Part shown: positions 45,608-53,923 of the stretch, in pieces
Layout of the letters: each line of letters begins with the position of its first letter
How positions within the stretch are numbered: the stretch's first letter is position 1
NCBI GenBank assembly: GCA_965250105.1
Contig: OZ252290.1
Span: 3,534,001-3,598,000 of the forward strand
Length of the DNA: 64,000 nt
Source of the DNA: JBCBSK01 sp965250105
Lineage (GTDB): Bacteria; Pseudomonadota; Alphaproteobacteria; Rhizobiales; Tepidamorphaceae
Direction: 5' to 3'
Notes under the pieces: generated by a model
What the model saw: only the letters and a program-made list of their open reading frames with translations
Databases searched by the model: none
Told to the model about the DNA's origin: nothing
Program-made: the position numbers and the translations under genes

Positions 45608-47050
45608 ATGATGCGTATCAGCCAGGCCCACCGGCCCGTTTCGAGGATCCTCGCGCTTGTCGCCCTTGTGCTGGCGGGATCAATCGCGTTCGGCCATCTG
45701 GCCGGCGCGCAGGATCGGGTAGTGCCGACTTCGCCGGCGGAATTGCGGCTGTCCTTTTCGCCGGTGGTCAAGCAGGCGGCACCCGCCGTCGTCAATGTCT
45801 TTGCCAGCCGCACCGTCCAGCAGCGCGGCTTCTCGCCCTTCATGGACGATCCGTTCTTCCGCCGCTTCTTCGGCGGTCCCAATCTCGGCCTGCCGCGCGA
45901 CCGGGTGGAAAACGCCCTCGGCTCAGGCGTCATCGTCTCGCCGGACGGGCTGATCGTCACCAATCATCATGTCATCGAAGGGGCCGACGAGGTGCGCGTC
46001 GTTCTGTCCGACCGGCGCGAACGCGATGCCGAGATCGTCTCGAGCGACGAGCGCACCGATCTCGCCATCCTGCGCATCGATACCGGCGGCGAGGCCATGC
46101 CGGCGCTTGATTTCGCCGAGCCCGATTCGCTCGATGTCGGCGATCTGGTGCTGGCCATCGGCAATCCCTTCGGGGTCGGCCAGACGGTGACGGCGGGAAT
46201 CGTGTCGGCGACCGCGCGGACCCAGGCCGGCATCACCGATTTCGGCTTCTTCATCCAGACCGATGCGGCGATCAATCCGGGCAATTCGGGCGGCGCGCTG
46301 GTCGACATGGCCGGCCGCCTCGTCGGCATCAATACCGCGATCTTCTCGCGCACCGGCGGGTCCATCGGCATCGGCTTCGCGATCCCCGTCGACATGGTGC
46401 AACTCGTCGCGGCGAGCGCGGCCAGCGGGCGCGGCGTGCAGCGACCCTGGTTCGGAGCTCAGCTCCAGACGGTGACCGCCGAGATCGCCGAAACGCTGGG
46501 GCTCGATCGGCCCGTTGGCGTGCTGGTCGTACAGGCGCGGCCGGGCGGGCCGGCCGAGGCCGCCGGCCTGCGGCGCGGCGATCTGATCCTGGCGGTCAAT
46601 GACGACATGGTGAACGACCTTGCCACCTTCGCTTACAGATTCGCCATCCAGGGCGTTGGTGGCACGGCCAGTTTCACCGTCTGGCGTAATGGCCGCCAAC
46701 TGGTCTTTCCCGTCGATCTCGTGGCGGCGCCCGAGGACCCGCCGCGCGATCTGCGCCGGCTTCAGGGGCCGTCGCCGCTGGCCGGGGCGCTGGTCGGTAA
46801 TCTGTCGCCGGCCTTGAGCGAGGAACTTGGCATGGAGATCGATGGCGAGGGCGTCGTCGTGGTCGAGGTGGCGACCCGGTCGCCGGCCCGCTCGCTCGGC
46901 CTGATGCCCGGCGATATCGTCGTGTCGATCAATGATCGGGACGTCGTTACCACCGCCGATGCCGAACGGCTGACCGGCGCGCCGCAGCGGTTGTGGCGGT
47001 TGACCTTCAATCGCGGCGGCCGGCTGTTGTCGACGGTCGTCGGCGGCTAG
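45608..47050 (+). CDS. Do (DegP/DegQ-like) family serine endopeptidase
   Basis: Periplasmic quality-control protease. About 480 residues: N-terminal signal sequence (basic start, hydrophobic 14-30, cleavage near LAGAQD), trypsin-like domain with catalytic His121 (TNHHVIEG), Asp151 (RTDLAILRID) and Ser227 (NPGNSGGALV), then two PDZ domains (about 255-360 and 385-475; LVVQARPGGPAEAAGLRRGDLI marks the first, ARSLGLMPGDIVVSIND the second). Two PDZ domains argue for DegP/DegQ rather than DegS. Starts at 45590, 45608 and 45611 are all in frame; 45590 lies in the preceding hairpin. First gene after the ribosomal supercluster, and 20 bp before rarA. Confidence 0.92.
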   Translation: MMRISQAHRPVSRILALVALVLAGSIAFGHLAGAQDRVVPTSPAELRLSFSPVVKQAAPAVVNVFASRTVQQRGFSPFMDDPFFRRFFGGPNLGLPRDRVENALGSGVIVSPDGLIVTNHHVIEGADEVRVVLSDRRERDAEIVSSDERTDLAILRIDTGGEAMPALDFAEPDSLDVGDLVLAIGNPFGVGQTVTAGIVSATARTQAGITDFGFFIQTDAAINPGNSGGALVDMAGRLVGINTAIFSRTGGSIGIGFAIPVDMVQLVAASAASGRGVQRPWFGAQLQTVTAEIAETLGLDRPVGVLVVQARPGGPAEAAGLRRGDLILAVNDDMVNDLATFAYRFAIQGVGGTASFTVWRNGRQLVFPVDLVAAPEDPPRDLRRLQGPSPLAGALVGNLSPALSEELGMEIDGEGVVVVEVATRSPARSLGLMPGDIVVSINDRDVVTTADAERLTGAPQRLWRLTFNRGGRLLSTVVGG

Positions 47051-47070
47051 CCGGCGCGGGCTCGGGAACG

Positions 47071-48393
47071 ATGTCCGATCTGTTCGCCGCGGCCGGTCTC
47101 GACGCGGATGCGCCGCGTCCGCTGGCCGACCGCCTGCGCCCGACGCGGCTCGCCGATGTCGTCGGCCAGGACCATCTGGTCGGCGCCCATGGCACGCTGA
47201 CCCGCCTGTTGCGCGGCGGTCAGATCGGTTCGCTGATCCTGTGGGGGCCGCCGGGAACGGGCAAGACGACGATCGCCCGGCTCTTGGCCGGAGAAACCGC
47301 CTATGAGTTCGAGCAGATCTCGGCGATCTTTTCCGGCGTCGCCGACCTGAAGAAGGCGTTCGAGCGGGCCCGGTCGCGGCGCGCGACGGGGCAGGGCACG
47401 CTGCTCTTCGTCGATGAGATCCATCGTTTCAACCGCGCCCAGCAGGACAGTTTCCTGCCGGTCATGGAAGACGGCACCATCGCGCTGATCGGGGCGACGA
47501 CGGAGAACCCCTCCTTCGAGCTCAACGCCGCCTTGCTGTCGCGCGCCCAGGTGCTGGTCCTGCGCCGGCTCGGCCATGACGCGCTGGCCGAGCTCCTGAA
47601 CCGCGCCGAACGGGCCGAGGAGGCCGATCTGCCGGTCACGCCCGAGGCGCGCGACGCGCTCATCGCCATGGCCGATGGCGACGGCCGCAGCGCGCTGACC
47701 CTCGTCGAGGACATCTACCGCGCGGCGCGGCCGGGCGAATTGTTCGACGTCGAGGCGCTGGCCGAGATCGTCCAACGCCGGGCGCCGGTCTATGACAAGA
47801 ACCAGGACGGCCATTACAATCTGATGAGCGCGCTGCACAAATCGGTGCGTGGCTCGGATCCGGATGCCGCGCTCTATTATCTCGCGCGCATGCTCGAAGC
47901 CGGCGAGGACCGGCTCTACATCGCCCGCCGCGTCGTGCGCATGGCGGTCGAGGATATCGGCATGGCCGACCCGCAGGCGCTCGTGATCGCCAATGCGGCC
48001 AAGGACGCGTTCGATTTCCTCGGCAGTCCCGAAGGCGAACTGGCCATCGCCCAGGCGGTGATCCATGTCGCCACCGCGCCCAAATCGAACGCCGCCTACA
48101 CGGCCTTCAAGGCGGCCAGCGCGGCGGCCCGCGAACATGGCTCCCTGCCGCCGCCCAAGCACATTCTCAACGCGCCGACGCGGCTGATGAAGACGGAAGG
48201 CTATGGCGCCGGCTATCTCTACGACCACGATCAGGACGGTGCGTTTTCCGGGCAGAACTATTTCCCCGACGGCATGAGCCGGCGCACCTTCTATGATCCT
48301 CCCGATCGCGGTTTCGAGCGCGAGATCCGAAAACGCCTCGACTATTGGGCACGGCGGCGCTCCGGCCGCGAGGCGAGCGAAAACGGCGACTGA
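47071..48393 (+). CDS. rarA: replication-associated recombination protein A (AAA+ ATPase)
   Basis: Clamp-loader-like AAA+ ATPase (MgsA/RarA, related to eukaryotic WRNIP1) acting at stalled replication forks. 440 residues: Walker A GPPGTGKT (59-66), Walker B FVDEIHRF (113-120), sensor-1 region GATTENPSFELN, and the family-specific C-terminal tetramerisation part with NAAYTAFKAA and YLYDHDQDGAFSGQNYFPDG. The N-terminal PLADRLRPTRLADVVGQDHL is also diagnostic. The ATG at 47071 lies 20 bp after the protease stop. Confidence 0.95.
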   Translation: MSDLFAAAGLDADAPRPLADRLRPTRLADVVGQDHLVGAHGTLTRLLRGGQIGSLILWGPPGTGKTTIARLLAGETAYEFEQISAIFSGVADLKKAFERARSRRATGQGTLLFVDEIHRFNRAQQDSFLPVMEDGTIALIGATTENPSFELNAALLSRAQVLVLRRLGHDALAELLNRAERAEEADLPVTPEARDALIAMADGDGRSALTLVEDIYRAARPGELFDVEALAEIVQRRAPVYDKNQDGHYNLMSALHKSVRGSDPDAALYYLARMLEAGEDRLYIARRVVRMAVEDIGMADPQALVIANAAKDAFDFLGSPEGELAIAQAVIHVATAPKSNAAYTAFKAASAAAREHGSLPPPKHILNAPTRLMKTEGYGAGYLYDHDQDGAFSGQNYFPDGMSRRTFYDPPDRGFEREIRKRLDYWARRRSGREASENGD

Positions 48394-48506
48394 ACGGGCT
48401 TTGCATCGATCGCCGCCACCCTATTGTCATCCCTGACGACAATGATCGGCGGCACGGAGCCGCAGCGCCGCGCCGGTCACAAAGAAGAACAAGGGGGGCG
48501 GGTGAT

Positions 48507-49055
48507 ATGCATGTTCTGATCGCTTATGCGACGACGGAAGGGCAGACGCGGAAGATCGTCCGTTTCGTCGCCGACTGGCTGCGCGACCGTGGCCACCGCG
48601 TCGAACTGCACGACACGGCCAATCCGATGAAGCAGCTGCGGCTGTTCGATTATGACCGGATCCTCGTCGCGGGCTCGCTGCATGTCGGCCGCTATCAGTC
48701 GGCGCTCGTGCAGTTCGCGCGCGACCATGCGGTGGACCTCGCCGACGAGGGCGCGTATTTCCTGTCGGTGTCGCTGTCGGCGCTCGAATCTGGCCCGGCC
48801 GCAAGGGCCGAACTCGATGACTGCGTCGATCATTTCGTCGCGGCGACCGGGTGGCGGCCGGCACGTGTGCACCATGTCGCCGGCGCGATCCGATTCACGA
48901 AATACGATTTCTTTCGCCGCTGGACGATCCGCTATGTGGCGAGCCAGAAGAAGGTCGCCTATGCCGACGACGAGGATGTCGAATTCACCGACTGGCAGGC
49001 GCTCGAAGACCTCGCCGACGAACTGGCCGGGCCGCGACCGCTGCCGGCCATGTAG
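48507..49055 (+). CDS. flavodoxin-domain protein, HemG-like (putative protoporphyrinogen oxidase)
   Basis: 182-residue flavodoxin-fold protein. The N-terminal FMN phosphate loop is MHVLIAYATTEGQTRKI, and GSLHVGRYQSALVQFARDH plus the C-terminal RRWTIRYVASQKK resemble HemG-type menaquinone-dependent protoporphyrinogen IX dehydrogenase. In HemG the C-terminal insertion associates with the membrane. Haem synthesis is inference from the resemblance; no hem genes are nearby. The ATG at 48507 follows GGGGGGCGGGTG. Alternative: a general FMN-binding reductase. Confidence 0.75.
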   Translation: MHVLIAYATTEGQTRKIVRFVADWLRDRGHRVELHDTANPMKQLRLFDYDRILVAGSLHVGRYQSALVQFARDHAVDLADEGAYFLSVSLSALESGPAARAELDDCVDHFVAATGWRPARVHHVAGAIRFTKYDFFRRWTIRYVASQKKVAYADDEDVEFTDWQALEDLADELAGPRPLPAM

Positions 49056-49062
49056 ACCGATA

Positions 49063-49131
49063 ATGGACATGCCGGGTGGCTTCGATCGGGCGCCGGCCCA
49101 CCATGGCCCGATGATGATGGTCGCGCGATGA
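49063..49131 (+). CDS. candidate 22-codon leader peptide overlapping crcB start
   Basis: Tiny Met/His-rich ORF (MDMPGGFDRAPAHHGPMMMV and two further residues) between the flavodoxin-like gene and crcB. Its TGA overlaps the crcB ATG as ATGA, which would couple translation. There is no clear ribosome site, so it may be chance; the only support is the exact junction and the residue bias. Confidence 0.25.
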   Translation: MDMPGGFDRAPAHHGPMMMVAR

Positions 49132-49526
49132 TCGGCCAGCTGTTGCTTGTCGCCGCCGGCGGCGCGCTGGGAGCCGTTGGCCGCTATGCGATCAGCCTAT
49201 GGGCCGTGGCGCTGTTCGGCGCCGGCTTCCCTTGGGGCATTCTGATCTGCAATGTCGCCGGCTCGGCGGCGATCGGCTTCGTGGTGATCTGGACGCAGGC
49301 GCTCGGCCCCGGCGCGGGGGACGGCTGGCGGTTGTTCCTGGCCGTCGGCGTGATGGGCGGCTTCACGACCTTTTCCGCCTTTTCGCTCGATCTCGTCGGC
49401 ATGATCGAGGATCAGCGTTTCCTGGTGGCGGGATTTTATGTCGCCGGCTCGGTCATCCTGTGCGCCCTTGGTGCCGCGCTCGGGCTGTGGTTCGGCCGGC
49501 TCGCTGTCGGCGGGGGCGCCGCATGA
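49128..49526 (+). CDS. crcB: fluoride ion channel CrcB/FluC
   Basis: Small membrane protein that exports fluoride as a dual-topology dimer. 132 residues with four hydrophobic segments (about 4-24, 34-56, 66-88, 99-122), the conserved Asn in ICNVAGS and the GGFTTFSAFSLD motif whose Phe and Thr/Ser line the fluoride path. ATGA overlap with the pseudouridine synthase gene. I looked for a fluoride riboswitch in the short upstream gap and did not see a convincing one. Confidence 0.93.
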   Translation: MIGQLLLVAAGGALGAVGRYAISLWAVALFGAGFPWGILICNVAGSAAIGFVVIWTQALGPGAGDGWRLFLAVGVMGGFTTFSAFSLDLVGMIEDQRFLVAGFYVAGSVILCALGAALGLWFGRLAVGGGAA

Positions 49527-50527
49527 CCGGCGTGCGCCAGATCGATGTGGCGGCGGGCGAGGACGGCATGCGGCTCGACCGCTGGTTCGCGGCGCGCTTT
49601 CCCGGTCTCGGCCATGGCCGGCTGCAGAAACTCCTGCGCACCGGCCAGGTGCGGGTCGACGGCAAGCGCGTCAAGGCCAGTATGCGGCTCGCGCCGGGCC
49701 AGGTCGTGCGCGTGCCGCCGATCGCCGAGGATACGGCGCGCGCCGGTGCCGCTCCATCGGCCGCGCGGCCCGCCAGGCTGGCCGGCGCCGACCGCCGGCT
49801 GATCCGCGAGGCGACGCTGTTCGAGGACGACCATCTTCTGGTGCTGAACAAGCCGGCCGGTCTCGCGGTGCAGGGCGGGTCGAAGATGGCGCGCCATCTC
49901 GACGGCATGCTGATGGCGCTCGAAGCCGAGACCGGTAACCGCTGGCGGCTGGTGCATCGTCTCGACCGCGAGACGAGCGGTGTTCTCGTCGTCGCGAAGT
50001 CGCGCGCGGTGGCCGCCGCTCTTGGCAAATCGTTCCAGACCCGCTCGGTGCGCAAGATCTACTGGGCGGTGACGCTCGGCGTGCCCCGGCCGGCACAGGG
50101 GCGGATCGATCTGCCGCTGATCAAGGCGCCGGGCCCCGACGGCGAGCGCGTGCGGCCGGCCCGCCCCGAAGAACGCGCCGAGGCCGATCCGGCGGTGACC
50201 CACTACAACGTGCTCGACCAGGCCGGCAACCGGCTCGCCTGGGTGACGCTGAAGCCGACCACGGGCCGCCAGCACCAGATCCGCGCCCATCTCGCGGCCA
50301 TCGGCACCCCGATCCTCGGCGACGACAAGTTCGGCGGCGACCGTGACGTGCCGCCGAGCCTGATCAACCGCTTGCATCTGCATGCCCGGCGGACCAGTTT
50401 CGAGCACCCCGTGACACATGAGCCGGTGGACGTGACGGCGCCGCTGCCGCCGCATATGCTGGAAAGCTTCCGCTTTCTCGGCTTCGAGCCGGAGCGGCGG
50501 GGGGCGCCGGAGGAGGACGACGCATGA
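49523..50527 (+). CDS. RluA-family 23S rRNA pseudouridine synthase (RluC-like)
   Basis: Isomerises uridines in 23S rRNA. 334 residues: N-terminal S4 RNA-binding domain (RLDRWFAARFPGLGHGRLQKLLRTGQVRVDGKR region, 15-50), then the catalytic domain with HRLDRETSGVLV (Asp is the catalytic residue), KIYWAVTLG, and TGRQHQIRAHLA. S4 domain plus this length fits RluC/RluD; RluC is more usual beside crcB in Rhizobiales. Overlaps crcB (ATGA) and the next small gene by 4 bp. Confidence 0.9.
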   Translation: MTGVRQIDVAAGEDGMRLDRWFAARFPGLGHGRLQKLLRTGQVRVDGKRVKASMRLAPGQVVRVPPIAEDTARAGAAPSAARPARLAGADRRLIREATLFEDDHLLVLNKPAGLAVQGGSKMARHLDGMLMALEAETGNRWRLVHRLDRETSGVLVVAKSRAVAAALGKSFQTRSVRKIYWAVTLGVPRPAQGRIDLPLIKAPGPDGERVRPARPEERAEADPAVTHYNVLDQAGNRLAWVTLKPTTGRQHQIRAHLAAIGTPILGDDKFGGDRDVPPSLINRLHLHARRTSFEHPVTHEPVDVTAPLPPHMLESFRFLGFEPERRGAPEEDDA

Positions 50528-50757
50528 CCTGGGAATGGATCCTCGCCGCCGTTCTGATCGTGCTGGTGGTCGGGCTGGCCCTGGTCCTGCGCTCGCGCAG
50601 CCGGCTGGCCGGTCTGTTCGAACCGCGCGATCTGCGCCTGATGCGCGAGGCGGTGCAGGAAATGCGGCGCAGCAACACATTGATGGAAAAGAAGGTGCAG
50701 GACATGGACCAGCGCCTGGCGCGCCTCGAACGCGGTCGCGAGGCGGATGGCGCATGA
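50524..50757 (+). CDS. small membrane-anchored coiled-coil protein, function unknown
   Basis: 77 residues. One N-terminal transmembrane segment (about 4-23, WILAAVLIVLVVGLALVL), then a charged helical region (about 36-73) with heptad-like hydrophobic spacing (LMREAVQEMRRSNTLMEKKV), probably a short coiled coil in the cytoplasm. No family recognised. Overlaps rluC-like and HAD genes by 4 bp on each side, so it is a real, translationally coupled member of the crcB-rluC-HAD-ATP12 string. Confidence 0.7.
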   Translation: MTWEWILAAVLIVLVVGLALVLRSRSRLAGLFEPRDLRLMREAVQEMRRSNTLMEKKVQDMDQRLARLERGREADGA

Positions 50758-51431
50758 GGCTCGTCGTCTTCGATATCGACGGCACATTGGTCGACAGCCA
50801 AGTGATGATCCTGGCGGCCATGGCGCGCGCTTTCGAGGCACATGGCCTGGCATGCCCCAGCCGCGCCGAAACGCTGGCCATTGTTGGGCTGTCCCTGCCG
50901 GAAGCGTTCCAGCGGCTGGCGCCGGATGGGCCGGTGGCGGGCCTGGCAGACGCCTATAAGGCGGCGTTTCGTGATCTGCGCGCCGATCCCGATCACCATG
51001 AACCCCTGTTCGACGGCATGGGCGCGATCGTCCGGACCCTGTCACGGCAGGACGATACGGTGCTCGGCATCGCCACCGGCAAGTCGCGGCGCGGCGTCGA
51101 CGCGGTTCTCGCGCGCCACGAGCTTGATGGCGCCTTCCTGACCATCCAGACCGCCGACGAGCACCCCTCGAAGCCGCATCCGTCGATGCTGCGGAGGGCC
51201 ATGACCGAGACCGGGATCGACGCTGATCGCACCGCCTTCATCGGCGATACCGCCTTCGACATGGAAATGGCGCGCGCGGTCGGCGCCGCCGGCATCGGGG
51301 TCGGCTGGGGCTATCATGCGGCGGACGCTCTGGTGGCCGCCGGCGCGCGCACCGTCGTCGCGACATCGGCATCGCTGCTGGGCGTGTTGGATGAAGCCCT
51401 GCCGCGCGAGGCCGCGATGGAAGGGGCTTGA
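50754..51431 (+). CDS. HAD-family hydrolase (phosphoglycolate phosphatase-like)
   Basis: 225-residue HAD phosphatase. Motif I DIDGTLVDS (nucleophile Asp and acid/base Asp), motif II Thr in IATGKSRRG, motif III Lys in PSKPHPSML, motif IV GDTAFDMEMA. A helical type I cap lies between motifs I and II, as in Gph/PGP phosphatases. Substrate not determined by sequence. ATG at 50754 overlaps the upstream small ORF by ATGA. Confidence 0.88.
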   Translation: MRLVVFDIDGTLVDSQVMILAAMARAFEAHGLACPSRAETLAIVGLSLPEAFQRLAPDGPVAGLADAYKAAFRDLRADPDHHEPLFDGMGAIVRTLSRQDDTVLGIATGKSRRGVDAVLARHELDGAFLTIQTADEHPSKPHPSMLRRAMTETGIDADRTAFIGDTAFDMEMARAVGAAGIGVGWGYHAADALVAAGARTVVATSASLLGVLDEALPREAAMEGA

Positions 51432-51433
51432 AG

Positions 51434-52195
51434 ATGGCCGAAACATCGGATGCGCCTGGGATCGATCCCGTTCTGGCCGCGCAGTTGAAGTCACGCATGG
51501 AGCTTCCGGCGCGCTTCTATAAGGACGTGACCGTCGCCGAGGACGCTGGCGGCCATCATATCCTGCTTGATGCGCGTCCGGTGCGCACGCCCGCCCGCAA
51601 CCTGCTCGCCGTGCCGGCAGCCAGGCTCGCCGAGGCGGTGGCCGAAGAATGGCGGCGCCAGGAGGCGCATATCGATCCCAAGACCATGCCGCTGACGCGG
51701 CTGGTGAATTCCGCGATCGACGGTGTCGCGCGCGATACCGGTGCCGTGGCGCAAGAGATCGTCACCTATGCCGGCACGGATCTCGTCTGCTATCGGGCCG
51801 AGGCGCCCGACGGGCTCGTCGTCCGCCAGGCCGCGCATTGGGATCCGGTCATCGACTGGCTGCGAGACGCGCACCGCGTCCACCTCATCCTGACGGCGGG
51901 CATATCCCATGTCGCCCAGAACCAGGCCGCGCTCGACCGGATCCGCGCGCTTGTCGCGGGGCGCGACGCCCTGTCGCTCGCGGCACTGGCCACCGTGACG
52001 ACGCTGACCGGGTCGGCGGTGCTGGCGCTGGCGCTCGATGCCGGCCGTCTCGATGCCGATGCGGTCTGGGCGGCGGCCCATGTCGACGAGGACTGGCAGA
52101 TCGATCTCTGGGGCGCGGATGCCGAGGCCAGCGCGCGGCGCGCCTTCCGCCGCGCCGAGTTCGATGCGGCGGCACTTGTTTTATCGGTTCGGTGA
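51434..52195 (+). CDS. ATP12 family F1-ATPase assembly chaperone
   Basis: 253-residue homologue of mitochondrial Atp12, which holds the F1 alpha subunit until beta joins. Seen: PARFYKDVTVAED near the N-terminus, PLTRLVNSAIDGV, the core TLTGSAVLALALDAGRLDADAVW and the signature HVDEDWQIDLWGADAEASARR. Found mainly in alphaproteobacteria and mitochondria, so it supports the taxonomic call. The ATG at 51434 follows AAGGGGCTTGAAG; an in-frame TTG two codons earlier is the alternative. Last gene of the run that starts at the protease gene. Confidence 0.92.
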   Translation: MAETSDAPGIDPVLAAQLKSRMELPARFYKDVTVAEDAGGHHILLDARPVRTPARNLLAVPAARLAEAVAEEWRRQEAHIDPKTMPLTRLVNSAIDGVARDTGAVAQEIVTYAGTDLVCYRAEAPDGLVVRQAAHWDPVIDWLRDAHRVHLILTAGISHVAQNQAALDRIRALVAGRDALSLAALATVTTLTGSAVLALALDAGRLDADAVWAAAHVDEDWQIDLWGADAEASARRAFRRAEFDAAALVLSVR

Positions 52196-52309
52196 CGAGG
52201 TCCCGATTTGCCGCACCCGGTGCGCGTGCTAAGAGGCAGGCAGGGGCGCGGACCGTCTCGGCCTAGCGGCCATCCCGTGCGTTAGGTCTTTGGACTCTTG
52301 GGGGACAAG

Positions 52310-53842
52310 ATGAAGGAAATCCTCGATCAGCTCGACATGCGCCGCGATCGGGCGCGGCTCGGCGGCGGCGAAAAGCGCATCACCGCCCAGCATGAGCGCG
52401 GCAAGCTGACCGCCCGCGAGCGCCTCGATCTGCTGCTTGATGATGGCTCCTTCGAGGAGTTCGACATGTTCGTCGAACATCGCTGCACGGATTTCGGCAT
52501 GGCCGACACCAAATTCCCCGGCGATGGCGTGGTGACCGGCTGGGGCACGATCAACGGGCGCACCGTCTATGTCTTCGCCAAGGACTTCACCGTGTTCGGC
52601 GGGTCGCTGTCGCAGGCCCATGCTGAGAAGATCACCAAGGTCCAGGACATGGCGCTGAAGACCCGCGCGCCGGTCATCGGCCTGTTCGATGCCGGCGGGG
52701 CTCGGATCCAGGAAGGCGTTGCCGCATTAGGCGGTTACGGCGAAGTCTTCCACCGGAACGTGATGGCGTCGGGCGTCATTCCGCAGATCTCGCTGATCAT
52801 GGGACCGTGTGCCGGCGGCGATGTCTATTCGCCCGCCATGACCGACTTCATCTTCATGGTCCGCGATCGCAGCTACATGTTCGTCACCGGCCCGGATGTC
52901 GTGAAAACGGTCACCAACGAGACGGTGACGGCGGAGGAACTGGGCGGTGCCTCGGTCCATACCGTCAAATCGTCGATCGCCGACGGCGCCTATGACGACG
53001 ATATCGAGATGCTATTGCAGATCCGCCGGCTGATGGATTTCCTGCCGCTCAACAATGAAAGCGGCGTGCCGGAACTGCCGAGCTTCGACGTGCCCGACCG
53101 CGTCGAGACGAGCCTCGACACGTTGATCCCGGACAATCCCAACACGCCCTACGACATGAAGGAACTGATCCTGAAAGTCGTCGACGAGGGCGATTTCTTC
53201 GAATTGCAGGAAAAGTTCGCCCAGAACATCATCACCGGCTTCGCCCGTATCGACGGGCGCACGGTCGGCGTCGTCGCCAACCAGCCCATGGTGCTGGCCG
53301 GCGTGCTCGACGCCGATGCGAGCCGCAAGGCGGCGCGCTTCGTGCGTTTCTGCGACTGTTTCTCGATCCCGATCCTGACCTTCGTCGACGTGCCGGGCTT
53401 CCTGCCGGGCACGGCGCAGGAATATGGCGGGCTGATCAAGCATGGCGCCAAGCTGCTCTTCGCCTATTCCCAGGCCACCGTGCCGATGGTCACCGTTATC
53501 ACGCGTAAGGCCTATGGCGGGGCCTATGTCGTCATGGCGTCGAAACATATCGGCGCCGACATCAACTATGCCTGGCCATCGGCGGAGATCGCCGTGATGG
53601 GGCCGAAGGGCGCGGCCGAGATCATCTACCGCTCGGAACTTTCGGATCCCGACAAGATCGCCGCCCGGATTGGCGAATACGAGGAGCGCTTCGCCAATCC
53701 CTTCGTCGCCGCCGAGCGGGGTTTCATCGACGAGGTGATCATGCCGCAGTCGACCCGCCGGCGCATCGCGCGCGCCTTCGCGCTGCTGCGCGACAAACAC
53801 GTAGAAACCCCCTGGCGCAAGCACGACAACATCCCGCTATAG
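52310..53842 (+). CDS. pccB: propionyl-CoA carboxylase beta subunit (acyl-CoA carboxyltransferase)
   Basis: Carboxyltransferase subunit that moves CO2 from biotin to propionyl-CoA (or a related acyl-CoA) to give methylmalonyl-CoA. 510 residues: N-terminal half with GKLTARERLDLLLDDGSFEE and GLFDAGGARIQEG, C-terminal half with FVDVPGFLPGTAQEYGGLI and TRKAYGGAYVVMASK, giving the two oxyanion-hole regions of the family. The Asp in VDVPGFLPG matches PccB-type propionyl specificity in my recollection. ATG at 52310 follows GGGGGAC. Its biotin carboxylase partner is at 56558, about 2.7 kb downstream. Confidence 0.92.
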   Translation: MKEILDQLDMRRDRARLGGGEKRITAQHERGKLTARERLDLLLDDGSFEEFDMFVEHRCTDFGMADTKFPGDGVVTGWGTINGRTVYVFAKDFTVFGGSLSQAHAEKITKVQDMALKTRAPVIGLFDAGGARIQEGVAALGGYGEVFHRNVMASGVIPQISLIMGPCAGGDVYSPAMTDFIFMVRDRSYMFVTGPDVVKTVTNETVTAEELGGASVHTVKSSIADGAYDDDIEMLLQIRRLMDFLPLNNESGVPELPSFDVPDRVETSLDTLIPDNPNTPYDMKELILKVVDEGDFFELQEKFAQNIITGFARIDGRTVGVVANQPMVLAGVLDADASRKAARFVRFCDCFSIPILTFVDVPGFLPGTAQEYGGLIKHGAKLLFAYSQATVPMVTVITRKAYGGAYVVMASKHIGADINYAWPSAEIAVMGPKGAAEIIYRSELSDPDKIAARIGEYEERFANPFVAAERGFIDEVIMPQSTRRRIARAFALLRDKHVETPWRKHDNIPL

Positions 53843-53923
53843 TTGCAGTCGCGCCCATCGGTTGATCAGCCTGTCCGATCCCGCCGCGGGGCGCGGCGAA
53901 GTGGTCGGGACGGGGAGACGATC

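Noticed and set aside
49056..49127. Possible fluoride (crcB-motif) riboswitch upstream of crcB
   Set aside because: The GATGATGATGG run superficially recalls the motif, but the gap is too short, the required pairing is not seen, and the run is also explained by the small Met-rich ORF.
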